A DNA stretch of 64,000 nt from Nocardia miyunensis NBRC 108239 (GCF_001613065.1 NZ_BDBQ01000051.1:40429-104428), one strand, 5' to 3'; shown: positions 53,174 through 62,829, numbered from the stretch's first letter. Numbers and translations: made by a program. Notes: generated from the letters alone by a model not told the origin.

Positions 53174-54322
53174 TCAGTCCTCTTCGGGGCCCAGGGAAAT
53201 GCCGCGGCTGGCCAGCCAGGGCAGGGGGTCGATGCGGTCGGTGCCGTGCAGCCAGACCTCGAAGTGGCAGTGCGGGCCCGTGGAGAAACCGCGGTTGCCG
53301 ATGGTGGCGATCTGATCGCCGGCCATGACGTGCTCGCCGACCGAGACCGTGGTGGTGTTGACGTGCCCGTAGACGGTGACGGTGCCGTCGTCGTGCCGCA
53401 GTCGCACCCACATGCCGAAGCCGGAGGCCGGCCCGGCATCGATGACGGTGCCGTCCATGACTGCGTAGATGGGGGTGCCGATCGGGCCCGCGATGTCGAC
53501 GCCGGGATGCAGTACGCCCCAACGAGTGCCGTAGCCGGAGGTGAAGGTGCCGCTGGCGAACTTCACGAAGACCGGCCGGAGTTTGGCGGCGGCCTGGGCG
53601 GCCAGGCTCTCGGCAAATTGCTGACCGTGGTGCAGCACGTCCTGGAACTGGCTGATATCGGTCACCGGTGCGGCATCGAGCACCTGCGGCGACTGGCTCG
53701 CACTCGGGGCGCCAGTGGTGGGCGTGGAGGCCGCGACCTGACGTATCTCACCGGTCGTGGGTGCGTCGGCGGTGGCGGGGCGCTGACTTCCGACATGCTG
53801 CGCACCGGTCTGGCCCGCGGCCACGACCGCACCCGCGGCGACGGCCACGACGGCCGCGCGGCCCTTGAGAGCGGCGGGCGGAACGGGCATCCGGTGCGCG
53901 CCCGAAACACGAGCGCGCCGGTGATCGGAGCCGCGTGTGCCACGGGCGCCGAACGAGGCGGGGCCGAACGGCTCATCGGGCTGGTCGTAGTCGGCGTGCT
54001 CGGCCTCGGACGGCTCGCCCGAAACCCAGGGATCCCACTGCGAATCCTCGGAAGACTCGGTATCCCAGTGGTATTCGGTGGTCTGCTGCCATCCGCCGGG
54101 TTCGGGAGCCCATGCATCGGCGGGATCGTTCCACGTGTCGCCGACGGGCACGTCCCAGGTCGCCGCCGAGGCGGAGTTCGACCAGCTGTCGGCGCGGCCC
54201 GCGGGCGCGGCGTATCCGCTGAACGAGGCCGCGTCGCCGAGATTGTTCAGACCATCGCCGTCGCGGCGGTAACGCAGGGCGGACGGGGCGCGATGTCCCG
54301 GTTGAAACGGATCGCCACTCAT
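53174..54322 (-). CDS. M23-family (LytM-type) metallopeptidase-like protein
   Basis: The 382-residue protein has a low-complexity acidic/aromatic N-terminal half, a hydrophobic segment near residues 155-172 (AVVAVAAGAVVAAG) that probably anchors it, and a C-terminal M23 domain. The zinc motifs are present: HPGVDIAGPIGTP (HxxxD) and GPHCHFEVW (HxH). Such enzymes cleave peptidoglycan cross-bridges, or act as LytM regulators if degenerate; here the ligands look intact, so it should be active. Syntenic with Rv0950c. A repeat element sits directly after its stop. Confidence 0.92.
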   Translation of the reverse strand: MSGDPFQPGHRAPSALRYRRDGDGLNNLGDAASFSGYAAPAGRADSWSNSASAATWDVPVGDTWNDPADAWAPEPGGWQQTTEYHWDTESSEDSQWDPWVSGEPSEAEHADYDQPDEPFGPASFGARGTRGSDHRRARVSGAHRMPVPPAALKGRAAVVAVAAGAVVAAGQTGAQHVGSQRPATADAPTTGEIRQVAASTPTTGAPSASQSPQVLDAAPVTDISQFQDVLHHGQQFAESLAAQAAAKLRPVFVKFASGTFTSGYGTRWGVLHPGVDIAGPIGTPIYAVMDGTVIDAGPASGFGMWVRLRHDDGTVTVYGHVNTTTVSVGEHVMAGDQIATIGNRGFSTGPHCHFEVWLHGTDRIDPLPWLASRGISLGPEED

Positions 54323-54927
54323 TACCGAATTCCCGAGGAGATGTAGTGCCGTGTGGTCGACGGGTCGCCTGCGACGCGGCTCTCTACCTGCGGAGCGCTG
54401 TGCTGCAACAAGCCTGCCGTCCTCCTGTGCGCGTCAGCGGCGGAATGTGGTTGTCCGGTGAAGCCCGGTCGGGAGTACAGAGACTACCGGGTCGGACGCC
54501 CTCTTTCATGCCTGTCCTGTGACCTTGTTGTGACATCGGTCGCATCGACGGTAACGAAACGATTGCGACCCGGCAAGCGCTCCGGGGGTTCTCCGGCCTC
54601 ATGTGAGATTCATCACATGAATACCCAGGAATAGCGTGCTCGGCGGGATGCCGGATCTGTCCCATTTCAGTACGACGCCGCGTAGTAGTCGAACTCCTGT
54701 GAATTCCCTGAACCCGTGGTCCGGCGGCCTCCGCGGCAACCTACTCGCGAGTAGCGGCAGCCAGCGGTTTTGCCCTCCCGGGTGCGGGCCGGTGACCTGT
54801 GCCACTTAGGCTGTATGCGGCTGATTTCCCGTGCTCGCGAGTGATTAGAGTCCGATTCGACCCGCCCTGGAACGACGGGACGCCAACAAAGTCGTTGTCA
54901 CCACAACGCAGACGAGACGGTGAGTAC
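54323..54927. other. Divergent control region between M23 gene and sucC
   Basis: Six hundred bases without a gene hold the promoters for both neighbours. They include a Crp/GlxR-type palindrome (54602-54617). I see no further hairpin or small gene that I can support. Confidence 0.5.
54602..54617. promoter_or_regulatory. Perfect Crp/GlxR-type cAMP-receptor site
   Basis: TGTGAGATTCATCACA matches the full TGTGA-N6-TCACA consensus of Crp-family regulators of actinobacteria. It lies 280 bases upstream of the M23 start and 311 bases upstream of the sucC start, so it could control either, with TCA-cycle sucCD the more usual type of target. Confidence 0.8.
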
Positions 54928-56109
54928 ATGGATCTCTTCGAATATCAGGCGAAGGAGCTCTTCGTGAAGCACGGAGTGCCTTCGTCGGAAGGCCGGGTCA
55001 CGGACTCGGCCGAGGATGCGCGTGCGATCGCGACCGAGATCGGCAAGCCGGTCATGATCAAGTCCCAGGTCAAGGTCGGCGGCCGCGGCAAGGCCGGTGG
55101 CGTCAAGTACTCCGCGACCCCCGACGACGCCTTCGCCAACGCGCAGAGCATTCTGGGCCTGGACATCAAGGGCCACGTCACCAAGAAGATCCTGGTCGCC
55201 GAGGCCAAGGACATCGCGGAGGAGTACTACATCTCCTTCCTGCTGGACCGCTCGAACCGCACCTACCTGGCCATGTGCTCGGTCGAGGGTGGCATGGAGA
55301 TCGAAGAGGTCGCCGCCACCAAGCCCGATCGGCTGGCCAAGGTTCCCGTTGACGCGGTCAAGGGTGTCGACCTGGCCTTCGCCCGCTCGATCGCCGAGCA
55401 GGGCCACCTGCCCGCGGACGTTCTCGATGCCGCCGCGGTGACGATCCAGAAGCTGTGGGAGGTGTTCATCGGCGAGGACGCGACCCTGGTCGAGGTGAAC
55501 CCGCTGGTCCGCACCCCCGAGAACGAGATCCTGGCCCTGGACGGCAAGGTCACCCTGGACGAGAACGCCGAGTTCCGGCACAAGGAGCACGCGGAGTTCG
55601 CCGACATCGACGCGACCGACCCGCTCGAGCTGAAGGCGAAGAAGAACGACCTCAACTACGTCAAGCTGGACGGCGAGGTCGGCATCATCGGCAACGGCGC
55701 GGGTCTGGTCATGTCGACCCTGGACGTCGTCGCGTACGCCGGTGAGAACCACAACGGCGTCAAGCCCGCCAACTTCCTGGACATCGGCGGCGGCGCGTCG
55801 GCCGAGGTGATGGCCAACGGCCTGGACGTCATCCTGGGCGACTCGCAGGTCAAGAGCGTGTTCGTGAACGTGTTCGGCGGCATCACCGCCTGTGACGCGG
55901 TCGCCAACGGCATCGTCAAAGCGCTGGAGATCCTCGGTAGCGAGGCCAACAAGCCCCTGGTCGTCCGCCTGGACGGCAACAACGTCGACGAGGGCCGCCG
56001 GATCCTCGCCGAGGCCAACCACCCGCTGGTCACCCTCGCGCAGACAATGGACGAAGGCGCAGATAAAGCAGCCGAACTGGCCTCCACTTCCAACGGCACG
56101 GCCAAGTAA
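54928..56109 (+). CDS. sucC: Succinyl-CoA synthetase, beta subunit
   Basis: The 393-residue ADP-forming ATP-grasp subunit of the TCA cycle makes ATP or GTP from succinyl-CoA with SucD. It begins MDLFEYQAKELFVKHGVP and has KSQVKVGGRGKAGGVKYS, VEVNPLVRTPENEILALDGK (Mg/nucleotide site) and ANFLDIGGGASAEVMANGL. ATG 54928 is preferred to the longer frame from 54799, which is not conserved and lacks the binding site GAGACGG seen just before 54928. It is the first gene of the sucCD operon, 13 bases before sucD. Confidence 0.98.
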   Translation: MDLFEYQAKELFVKHGVPSSEGRVTDSAEDARAIATEIGKPVMIKSQVKVGGRGKAGGVKYSATPDDAFANAQSILGLDIKGHVTKKILVAEAKDIAEEYYISFLLDRSNRTYLAMCSVEGGMEIEEVAATKPDRLAKVPVDAVKGVDLAFARSIAEQGHLPADVLDAAAVTIQKLWEVFIGEDATLVEVNPLVRTPENEILALDGKVTLDENAEFRHKEHAEFADIDATDPLELKAKKNDLNYVKLDGEVGIIGNGAGLVMSTLDVVAYAGENHNGVKPANFLDIGGGASAEVMANGLDVILGDSQVKSVFVNVFGGITACDAVANGIVKALEILGSEANKPLVVRLDGNNVDEGRRILAEANHPLVTLAQTMDEGADKAAELASTSNGTAK

Positions 56110-56122
56110 AGGAATCAGGGCA

Positions 56123-57037
56123 ATGTCTATTTTCCTCAACAAGGACAACAAGGTCATCGTCCAGGGCATCACCGGTGGTGAGGGCACCAAGCACACCGCC
56201 CTGATGCTGAAGGCCGGCACCAACGTGGTCGGCGGTGTCAACGCGCGCAAGGCGGGCACCACCGTCAAGCACGTCGACAAGGACGGCAACGACGTCGAGC
56301 TGCCGGTGTTCGGATCGGTCGCCGAGGCCATCGAGAAGACCGGCGCGGACACCTCGATCGCGTTCGTGCCCCCGGCGTTCTCCAAGGACGCCATCATCGA
56401 GGCCATCGACGCCGAGATCCCGCTGCTGGTCGTCATCACCGAGGGCATCCCGGTGCAGGACAGCGCGTACGCGTGGGCCTACAACGTCGAGAAGGGCGCC
56501 AAGACCCGGATCATCGGCCCGAACTGCCCCGGCATCATCACCCCGGGTGAGTCGCTGGTCGGCATCACGCCGAACAACATCACCGGCAAGGGCCCGATCG
56601 GCCTGGTGTCCAAGTCCGGCACCCTGACCTACCAGATGATGTACGAGCTGCGCGACTTCGGCTTCTCCACCGCCATCGGCATCGGCGGCGACCCGGTCAT
56701 CGGCACCACCCACATCGACGCCATCGAGGCGTTCGAGAAGGACCCGGAGACCAAGGTCATCGTGATGATCGGCGAGATCGGCGGCGACGCCGAGGAGCGC
56801 GCGGCGGCCTACATCAAGGCCAACGTCACCAAGCCGGTCGTCGGCTACGTCGCGGGCTTCACCGCCCCCGAGGGCAAGACGATGGGCCACGCGGGCGCGA
56901 TCGTCTCCGGTTCGGCCGGAACCGCCGCCGCGAAGAAGGAGGCCCTCGAGGCCGCGGGCGTCAAGGTCGGCAAGACGCCGTCCGAGACCGCCGCGCTGGC
57001 TCGGGAGATCCTGGAGAAGGCCAGCATCACCGCGTGA
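56123..57037 (+). CDS. sucD: Succinyl-CoA synthetase, alpha subunit
   Basis: The 304-residue CoA-binding subunit carries the phosphohistidine in GKTMGHAGAIVSGSAGTAAAK. Other landmarks are VQGITGGEGTKHTALMLKAGTNVVGGV, IIGPNCPGIITPGE and GIGGDPVIGTTHIDAIEAF. It follows sucC by 13 bases with AAAGGAATC before the ATG, so they form one operon and one heterotetrameric enzyme. An inverted repeat follows as a terminator. Confidence 0.98.
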   Translation: MSIFLNKDNKVIVQGITGGEGTKHTALMLKAGTNVVGGVNARKAGTTVKHVDKDGNDVELPVFGSVAEAIEKTGADTSIAFVPPAFSKDAIIEAIDAEIPLLVVITEGIPVQDSAYAWAYNVEKGAKTRIIGPNCPGIITPGESLVGITPNNITGKGPIGLVSKSGTLTYQMMYELRDFGFSTAIGIGGDPVIGTTHIDAIEAFEKDPETKVIVMIGEIGGDAEERAAAYIKANVTKPVVGYVAGFTAPEGKTMGHAGAIVSGSAGTAAAKKEALEAAGVKVGKTPSETAALAREILEKASITA

Positions 57038-57065
57038 TCATCGCCTGATCCGAACGCTTCGCGCA

Positions 57066-57097
57066 CGGGCCGCCAGCCGAATCCGGTTGGCGGCCCG
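57066..57097 (+). terminator. 10-bp hairpin after sucD
   Basis: CGGGCCGCCA (57066-57075) pairs perfectly with TGGCGGCCCG (57088-57097) across a 12-base loop. It lies 28 bases after the sucD stop, with no T-tract. Confidence 0.8.
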
Positions 57098-57364
57098 CGT
57101 CATTGCGCCGGAGGTGTTCACGGTGCTGGGAATACGTGACACAGTCCCAGGGCGCGGACCACTGTGCAGAACATTTCCGAAAGATTCACGGCAAACCTCC
57201 TTTTTCTCCTCCCCGAGGCACGATTCATCTGCTCACCTGGTTCATCGGGCATAACATCCGGCCGACCGCGGGTTTGCGGTGGCCGTGACCCGGGCGGTTT
57301 CGTGCAGTAGCGTCAAGAGGGCATTCAGTCTTGACTACGAAGGACTCGACAAGGAGAAGACGAC
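57098..57364. other. Promoter region of the DUF5336 gene
   Basis: No gene is visible between the sucD terminator and the next start. A strong site AAGGAGAAGAC lies just before the ATG at 57365. Position-wise this is where mycobacteria have Rv0953c, which is absent here. Confidence 0.45.
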
Positions 57365-58474
57365 ATGTCATACCCGTCCGGGGGCTCCGGGTACAACGCG
57401 CCCGCCCCGACACCCTCCTCCGCACCCAGCTTCGCGCAGCAGTCGGGCGGCGGTACCGGCGGCAAAGCGGGTGCCCCGGGATCGAGTGCCACAGCGCTGC
57501 CGTTCTATCTCACCGCCGGCGTCGCCGTGCTCGGCGTCATCAACTTCCTGCTGGGTTTCGCGCCGTTCGTGTCGACGAGCAGCCACGATCTCGGCGAGGG
57601 CCTGCAAACGCCCGCGACCAGTAGCGACTTCTTCTTCTCGTTCTCCGTGACGGTGCTGATCGTGCTGCTGGCCGGTGGCCTGCTGGCCGGGCTGTCGCTG
57701 TTGCCCAAGCAGAACTGGGTCGGCGCGTCGGCGGCGGTTTCCGCGGCCGGGTTCATCGGACTCGTCTTCATCGTGATCAAGGTGCCCGACGGGGTCAGCG
57801 TGGGCTGGGGCGCCTGGGTGATCCTGTTCCTGGCGCTCGTGCAGACCGCCGCGGCTGTCGTCGCGGTGCTGTTCGAGAGCGGCATCCTGTCCGCGCCCGC
57901 GCCGAAACCGGCTGCGCCGCAGGCTGTTCCGGGCGGTTACGGGGCGCCGGGTTACGGCCAGCAGGGCTACGGCCAGGCCCAGCCGGGGCAGTACGGCCAG
58001 CAGTCCCAGCAGGGACAGGCCCAGCAGGGGCAGTCCCAGCCGGGGCTGAGTCAGCCCTCCTACGGGCAGTACGGTCAGCAGCCCGGCTACGGGCAGCAGC
58101 CGGGCGGTCAGGCTCAGTCGCCCTACGGGCAGCCCGGTCAGCAGTATCCGCAGTACGGTCAGTCGCCCTACGGGCAGCAGCAGTACGGCCAGCAGCAGTA
58201 CGGTCAGCAGCCGGGCGGTCAGCAGCCGGGCGGATACGCCGCCCAGCAGCAGCCGTCCGGCTCGAATCCGACCGCGGAGACCGGCGGCCAGCAGCCGCAG
58301 TACGGCTCGCTCAGCTTCGGGCAGCAGCAGGCCGGCCAGGGTGCCGCGTCCGGGCAGTCCGGGCAGTCGGCGAGCACGGCCAAGCCCGCCAACCCCTTCG
58401 GTGAGGAGCGGGCAGCCAACCCGGCGGCGGACCCCACCACGGCATTCCGTCCCGGCGAGGACGACAAGAAGTAA
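57365..58474 (+). CDS. DUF5336 membrane protein with Gln/Gly/Tyr-rich tail (Rv0954-like)
   Basis: The 369-residue protein has an N-terminal disordered stretch and four hydrophobic helices (~residues 46-67, 92-113, 120-141, 152-175). A long low-complexity tail follows in which QQYGQ, PGYG and GGQQPGG units recur (e.g. SPYGQQQYGQQQYGQQPGGQ). This matches the actinobacterial DUF5336 family, including Rv0954, a membrane protein tied to cell growth and envelope. It is in the same order as in mycobacteria, before the PerM-like gene. The tail is probably intrinsically disordered. Confidence 0.9.
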   Translation: MSYPSGGSGYNAPAPTPSSAPSFAQQSGGGTGGKAGAPGSSATALPFYLTAGVAVLGVINFLLGFAPFVSTSSHDLGEGLQTPATSSDFFFSFSVTVLIVLLAGGLLAGLSLLPKQNWVGASAAVSAAGFIGLVFIVIKVPDGVSVGWGAWVILFLALVQTAAAVVAVLFESGILSAPAPKPAAPQAVPGGYGAPGYGQQGYGQAQPGQYGQQSQQGQAQQGQSQPGLSQPSYGQYGQQPGYGQQPGGQAQSPYGQPGQQYPQYGQSPYGQQQYGQQQYGQQPGGQQPGGYAAQQQPSGSNPTAETGGQQPQYGSLSFGQQQAGQGAASGQSGQSASTAKPANPFGEERAANPAADPTTAFRPGEDDKK

Positions 58475-58648
58475 AGATGCGTGACGGCGAGTCTGGCGTG
58501 TCGGCGCGCCTGACTCGCCGATTGGGTGGAAGCTGTCACCCTGGGGTGTCGTGAGGGAGCGCCGTGGTGACGGCGAGTCCGCCGACCCGTCGTGAGGGGA
58601 AGTCGTGACAGTCGCAGCCGATGCCGGACGTCGCGGAAGAGTCGGACC

Positions 58649-60259
58649 GTGAAAGCATCGCCCGTCCGGTGGGAGCCCCACGACGCGCGCCCGCCGCGTG
58701 CGGAGAACGCGCGCGGCCCGCGGCGTCCGGGGCCCGAGGACAATCTGTTCCTGTCGCTGAGTCCGGATCGGGCCCGGGTACTGCTCATCGTCGCCGCTCG
58801 GGCGACCAGTTACACCATCGTGGTCATCGTGGCGCTGGTCCTGCTGACGCTGTTCGCCGCGGGCAGCGCGATGACCGGCGCCTCGGGCGCGATCGCCGCG
58901 GGTTGGCTTGCGGTACACCAGGTTCCGCTGGTGATCGGCCGGACGACGCTGAGTCTGCTGCCGCTGGTCCCGACGGGCCTGGTGCTGTGGCTGACCGCCC
59001 GCGACTGCGCCCGCGCGGTGGAACCCGAATCCTCTCGCGCGGACCTGGGCTGGATCCTGGGTGCGGCGCTCGCGGGCCCGCTGCTGGTCACCGCGGTCTG
59101 TCTCGCGGTGGCCGAGGATGCCTCAGCCGTGGTCGCCCTGCAGCCGCCGCAGGCTCTGGCCGCCTTCGCCTGGGTGGGCGGGCTGCATCTGGTCGCCGCC
59201 CTCGCCGGCATCGCCGGACGGCCGAATCCGTTGCGCGACCGGGTGATCTCGCGAGTCCCGCTGTGGGTCGAATCCGCGGTCCGGATCGCGGCGCGCGCGG
59301 TGTGGCGGCTGCTGGTGTGCGCGGCGGTGCTCACCGTGCTGTCCCTCCTGCTGCACTGGTCTCGGATCGGTGAGACCTACCGCGCGTCGGGCAATGTCGG
59401 CGGTGCGCTCGGGCTGTCGCTGCTGTCGCTGGCCTATCTGCCGAATACGGTGATCGCCGCGACGGGTCTGCTGGTCGGCGCGCAGGTGCAGATCGGCGTC
59501 GGCGGGCTGAGCGTGTTCTCGGTCTCGGGTGCGCCGGTTCCCGCACTGCCCATCCTGGCCGCGGTGCCCACCGGCCCGGCGGCCGGATGGTGGCCGGTGG
59601 TGCTGGCCGTTCCCGCCGCGGTGGGCGTGCTGACCGGGCGGGACTGCGCGCGCGGCACCCACGATCAGCCGCGGCGGCCGTGGGCGACGTTGACCGCGGC
59701 GGGTGTCGGCGCGGTGATTCTGGGTGTGCTCGGCGGGGTCGCCGGTGGTGAGGTCGGTTCGTTCGGCGAGATCGGCACGGGCATATTCCTGTTCGGCGGT
59801 CTGGGTTTCGCATGGCTGGCGGTGGCCGGATACCTCGGCCTGATCGGTTCGCGCTGGTTCCTCGCCGTCCCCGTCGGCGAACTCGTCGATCAGCACGAAT
59901 ACGCCGCGGACGTGGGATATGCCGACGCGGATCGTTACGGCGAGGACGGAAGTTCCGACGACGGCTATTACGAGCGGGAAGGCTACGAATCCGGCGATTA
60001 CGAGCGTCACCGTGACGACCCGGATCACCTCGACCGCGGCTACGACGATCAGGGTTACGACGACCGGGGCTATGCCTACGACGACCTCGACTACGAGCAG
60101 TACGCCCGGCTCGGCAATCCCCATGCGGCCGAGGAGATCGACGGTGAACTCGTCGAGGAACAGGCCGCGCTCGAACCCGCCGCCGATCCCGACGACATTC
60201 TGGACGCCGAGGTGGTGGAGACGGACCTGCCGGAAGGTCGGCGGTGGGACGGTAGCTAG
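58649..60259 (+). CDS. perM: DUF6350/PerM-like polytopic membrane protein
   Basis: The ~536-residue protein with about nine hydrophobic segments occupies the place of PerM (Rv0955) in the sucCD-purNH block. In M. tuberculosis, PerM stabilizes the divisome protein FtsB under low magnesium; a division role here is by family and position only. GTG 58649 follows GGAAGAG by 6-8 bases; the longer frame from 58592 is not conserved. The last ~110 residues are Asp/Glu/Tyr-rich (YDDQGYDDRGYAYDDLDYEQ) and probably disordered. Confidence 0.85.
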   Translation: MKASPVRWEPHDARPPRAENARGPRRPGPEDNLFLSLSPDRARVLLIVAARATSYTIVVIVALVLLTLFAAGSAMTGASGAIAAGWLAVHQVPLVIGRTTLSLLPLVPTGLVLWLTARDCARAVEPESSRADLGWILGAALAGPLLVTAVCLAVAEDASAVVALQPPQALAAFAWVGGLHLVAALAGIAGRPNPLRDRVISRVPLWVESAVRIAARAVWRLLVCAAVLTVLSLLLHWSRIGETYRASGNVGGALGLSLLSLAYLPNTVIAATGLLVGAQVQIGVGGLSVFSVSGAPVPALPILAAVPTGPAAGWWPVVLAVPAAVGVLTGRDCARGTHDQPRRPWATLTAAGVGAVILGVLGGVAGGEVGSFGEIGTGIFLFGGLGFAWLAVAGYLGLIGSRWFLAVPVGELVDQHEYAADVGYADADRYGEDGSSDDGYYEREGYESGDYERHRDDPDHLDRGYDDQGYDDRGYAYDDLDYEQYARLGNPHAAEEIDGELVEEQAALEPAADPDDILDAEVVETDLPEGRRWDGS

Positions 60260-60324
60260 GCTCTACAGCGGCGGTCCTCGCATCCGCCGCAATCCTGCAG
60301 TCTCGACGCACAGGGAGTAGAGCG

Positions 60325-60981
60325 CTGACGACTCCGCCCGCCCAGTTGGTGCCCGCGGCCGTGCCCGCGACCGTCGTCGTGCTCGCCTCGGGTACCGGAT
60401 CGTTGCTGCGTTCGCTGATCGAGGCCGCCGCGGAGCCCGGCTATCCCGCCCGCGTGGCCGCGGTCGGCGTCGACAGGCCGTGTGCCGCAACCGATCACGC
60501 CGACGCCGCCGGAATTCCGCATTTCCGCGTCGCGCTGGGGGAGTATCCCGATCGCGAGTCCTGGGATGCGGCGCTGACCGAGGCGGTCGCCGCCCACGCG
60601 CCCGATCTGGTGGTGTCGGCCGGTTTCATGAAGATTCTGGGCCCGGCCTTCCTGGCCCGCTTCGGCGGCCGGATCATCAACACCCACCCCGCGCTGCTGC
60701 CCTCGTTCCCGGGCGCGCACCCCGTGCGTGACGCGCTCGCCTATGGAGTGCGGGTGACCGGCTCGACCGTGCATCTGGTCGACGCGGGCATCGATACCGG
60801 GCCGATCCTGGCACAGGAGGCGGTCGCGGTACTGCCCGAGGACGACGAGGGCGCCCTGCACGAGCGGATCAAGGTTGTCGAGCGGCGGTTGCTGGCGCAG
60901 GTCGTCGCCGCCGTCGCGACGCGAGGCATTGTCTCCGATGGACGAAAGGCAGTTATCCCAGATGAGCGAGTACTCCGGTGA
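60325..60981 (+). CDS. purN: Phosphoribosylglycinamide formyltransferase, CTG start likely
   Basis: The ~218-residue enzyme transfers a formyl group from 10-formyl-THF to GAR in purine synthesis. VVVLASGTGSLLRSLIEAA (phosphate-binding loop), SAGFMKILGPAFLARFGGRIINTHPALLPSFPGAH (catalytic Asn/His) and VTGSTVHLVDAGIDTGPILAQEAV are clear. The start: an ideal AGGGAG at 60312-60317 precedes a CTG codon at 60325 by seven bases, giving LTTPPAQL; the TTG at 60346 and GTG at 60349 have no site. So a CTG start is the best reading. The stop overlaps the purH GTG (GTGA). Confidence 0.93.
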   Translation: MTTPPAQLVPAAVPATVVVLASGTGSLLRSLIEAAAEPGYPARVAAVGVDRPCAATDHADAAGIPHFRVALGEYPDRESWDAALTEAVAAHAPDLVVSAGFMKILGPAFLARFGGRIINTHPALLPSFPGAHPVRDALAYGVRVTGSTVHLVDAGIDTGPILAQEAVAVLPEDDEGALHERIKVVERRLLAQVVAAVATRGIVSDGRKAVIPDERVLR

Positions 60982-62600
60982 GTGAACGCAGCGAACGACC
61001 CGCGAACGAGGCCGAGCGCAGGCCGATCACCCGGGCGCTGGTGAGCGTCTACGACAAGACCGGACTCGTCGAGTTGGCCACCGGGCTGCACGCGGCGGGC
61101 GTGGAGCTGGTGTCGACCGGGTCGACCGCGGCGCGGATCGCCGACGCGGGCGTCCCGGTGACGAAGGTCGAGGAGCTGACCGGTTTCCCGGAGACCCTGG
61201 ACGGCCGGGTCAAGACGCTGCATCCGCGGGTGCACGCCGGAATCCTGGCTGATCTGCGCAAGCAGGAGCACGTCGATCAGCTGGTCGAACTGGGCGTCGA
61301 GGCGTTCGGTCTGGTGGTGGTGAACCTGTACCCGTTCACCGAGACTGTGGCCAGCGGTGCGAGTCCGGACGAGTGCGTGGAGCAGATCGATATCGGCGGT
61401 CCGTCGATGGTGCGTGCCGCGGCGAAGAACCATCCGTCGGTCGGCGTGGTGGTCGACGTCGCCGACTACGACCGGGTGCTCGATGCGGTGCGTTCGGGCG
61501 GATTCACCCTCGTCGAGCGAACCGAGCTGGCGGCCAAGGCATTTCAGCACACCGCGAGCTATGACGTCGCGGTGGCGAGCTGGATGACCGATGTGCTCAC
61601 CGCCGACCAGGATTCGCAGGCCGCGGCCGAGCCGGATTCGGCTGCCGCGGAGCGGTTCCCGGCCTGGCTGGGCGCGACGTGGACGCGCGAGTCGGTGTTG
61701 CGCTACGGGGAGAATCCGCATCAGGCCGCCGCGCTGTACACCGATGCCGCCGGTGCGCCCGGGCTGGCGCAGGCGAATCAGTTGCACGGCAAGGAGATGT
61801 CGTACAACAACTACACCGATGCCGATGCCGCGTGGCGGGCCGCCTGGGATCACACCGCGCCCGCCGTCGCGGTGGTCAAGCATGCCAATCCGTGCGGCAT
61901 CGCGGTCGGCGACGATATCGCGCAGGCGCACCGCAAGGCGCACGCGTGTGATCCGGTGAGCGCGTTCGGCGGAGTGATCGCGGCCAACCGCGAGGTGACC
62001 GTCGAGATGGCCGAGCAGGTCGCGGAGATCTTCACCGAGGTGATCGTCGCGCCGGGCTATGCCGACGGTGCGGTGGAAGTGTTGCAGCGCAAGAAGAATG
62101 TGCGCATCCTGGTCGCCGAGCCGCCCGTTCGCGGCGGTGCGGAACTGCGCCCGATCAGCGGCGGCGCGCTGTTGCAGCAGCGCGACATCGTCGACGCCGA
62201 GGGCGACGACCCGGCCAACTGGACTCTGGCCTCCGGCGAGGCCGCCGACGCGGCCACCCTGGCCGATCTCGAATTCGCCTGGCGCGCATGCCGTGCGGTG
62301 AAGTCGAACGCGATCCTGCTGGCCCACGACGGCGCCTCGGTGGGCGTCGGCATGGGCCAGGTCAACCGGGTCGACGCGGTCCACCTGGCGGTCCTGCGCG
62401 CCGACGACCGAGCCAAGGGTGCGGTAGCCGCCTCGGACGCCTACTTCCCCTTCCCGGACGGCCCCCAGCAACTCATCGCCGCGGGCGTGAAAGCCATTGT
62501 GCAACCGGGCGGTTCGGTCCGCGACCAGCTGACCATCGATGCCTGCCGAGAAGCGGGCGTCACCATGTACCTCACCGGCTCCCGCCACTTCGCCCACTGA
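60978..62600 (+). CDS. purH: Bifunctional AICAR transformylase/IMP cyclohydrolase
   Basis: This 540-residue enzyme carries out the last two steps of IMP synthesis. The N-terminal MGS-fold cyclohydrolase domain (residues ~15-150) has SVYDKTGLVELATGL, STGSTAARIADAG and GRVKTLHPRVHAGILAD. The C-terminal formyltransferase domain has VLRYGENPHQAAALYT, VVKHANPCGIAVG (catalytic Lys-His) and a final GVTMYLTGSRHFAH. The GTG start overlaps the purN stop by four bases, giving coupled translation. Two terminators follow. Confidence 0.98.
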   Translation: MSERSERPANEAERRPITRALVSVYDKTGLVELATGLHAAGVELVSTGSTAARIADAGVPVTKVEELTGFPETLDGRVKTLHPRVHAGILADLRKQEHVDQLVELGVEAFGLVVVNLYPFTETVASGASPDECVEQIDIGGPSMVRAAAKNHPSVGVVVDVADYDRVLDAVRSGGFTLVERTELAAKAFQHTASYDVAVASWMTDVLTADQDSQAAAEPDSAAAERFPAWLGATWTRESVLRYGENPHQAAALYTDAAGAPGLAQANQLHGKEMSYNNYTDADAAWRAAWDHTAPAVAVVKHANPCGIAVGDDIAQAHRKAHACDPVSAFGGVIAANREVTVEMAEQVAEIFTEVIVAPGYADGAVEVLQRKKNVRILVAEPPVRGGAELRPISGGALLQQRDIVDAEGDDPANWTLASGEAADAATLADLEFAWRACRAVKSNAILLAHDGASVGVGMGQVNRVDAVHLAVLRADDRAKGAVAASDAYFPFPDGPQQLIAAGVKAIVQPGGSVRDQLTIDACREAGVTMYLTGSRHFAH

Positions 62601-62603
62601 GGA

Positions 62604-62641
62604 CGACCCGGCCCGGGGAATACGACCCCGGGGCCGGGTCG
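62604..62641 (+). terminator. Bulged hairpin after purH
   Basis: CGACCCGGCC-CGGGG pairs with CCCCGGGGCCGGGTCG across the loop AATACGA, with one bulged base. It starts four bases after the purH stop. Confidence 0.8.
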
Positions 62642-62829
62642 AGCCCGAAGCCAAGCGAGTTGAATGCGAAACTCGTTCGGGCAGAACATGTTCCTGGCTC
62701 TCGCAGAGAGACCGGTTCGTACGAAACCGGTTCCCGCTCGTGGCCGGTCAACCGGAAGGTCACCTGTTTTTCCGTCCACCTCTGATAACGCCAACTCCAA
62801 GGTCGGGGCCCGGGTCGATTCTGGACTGA

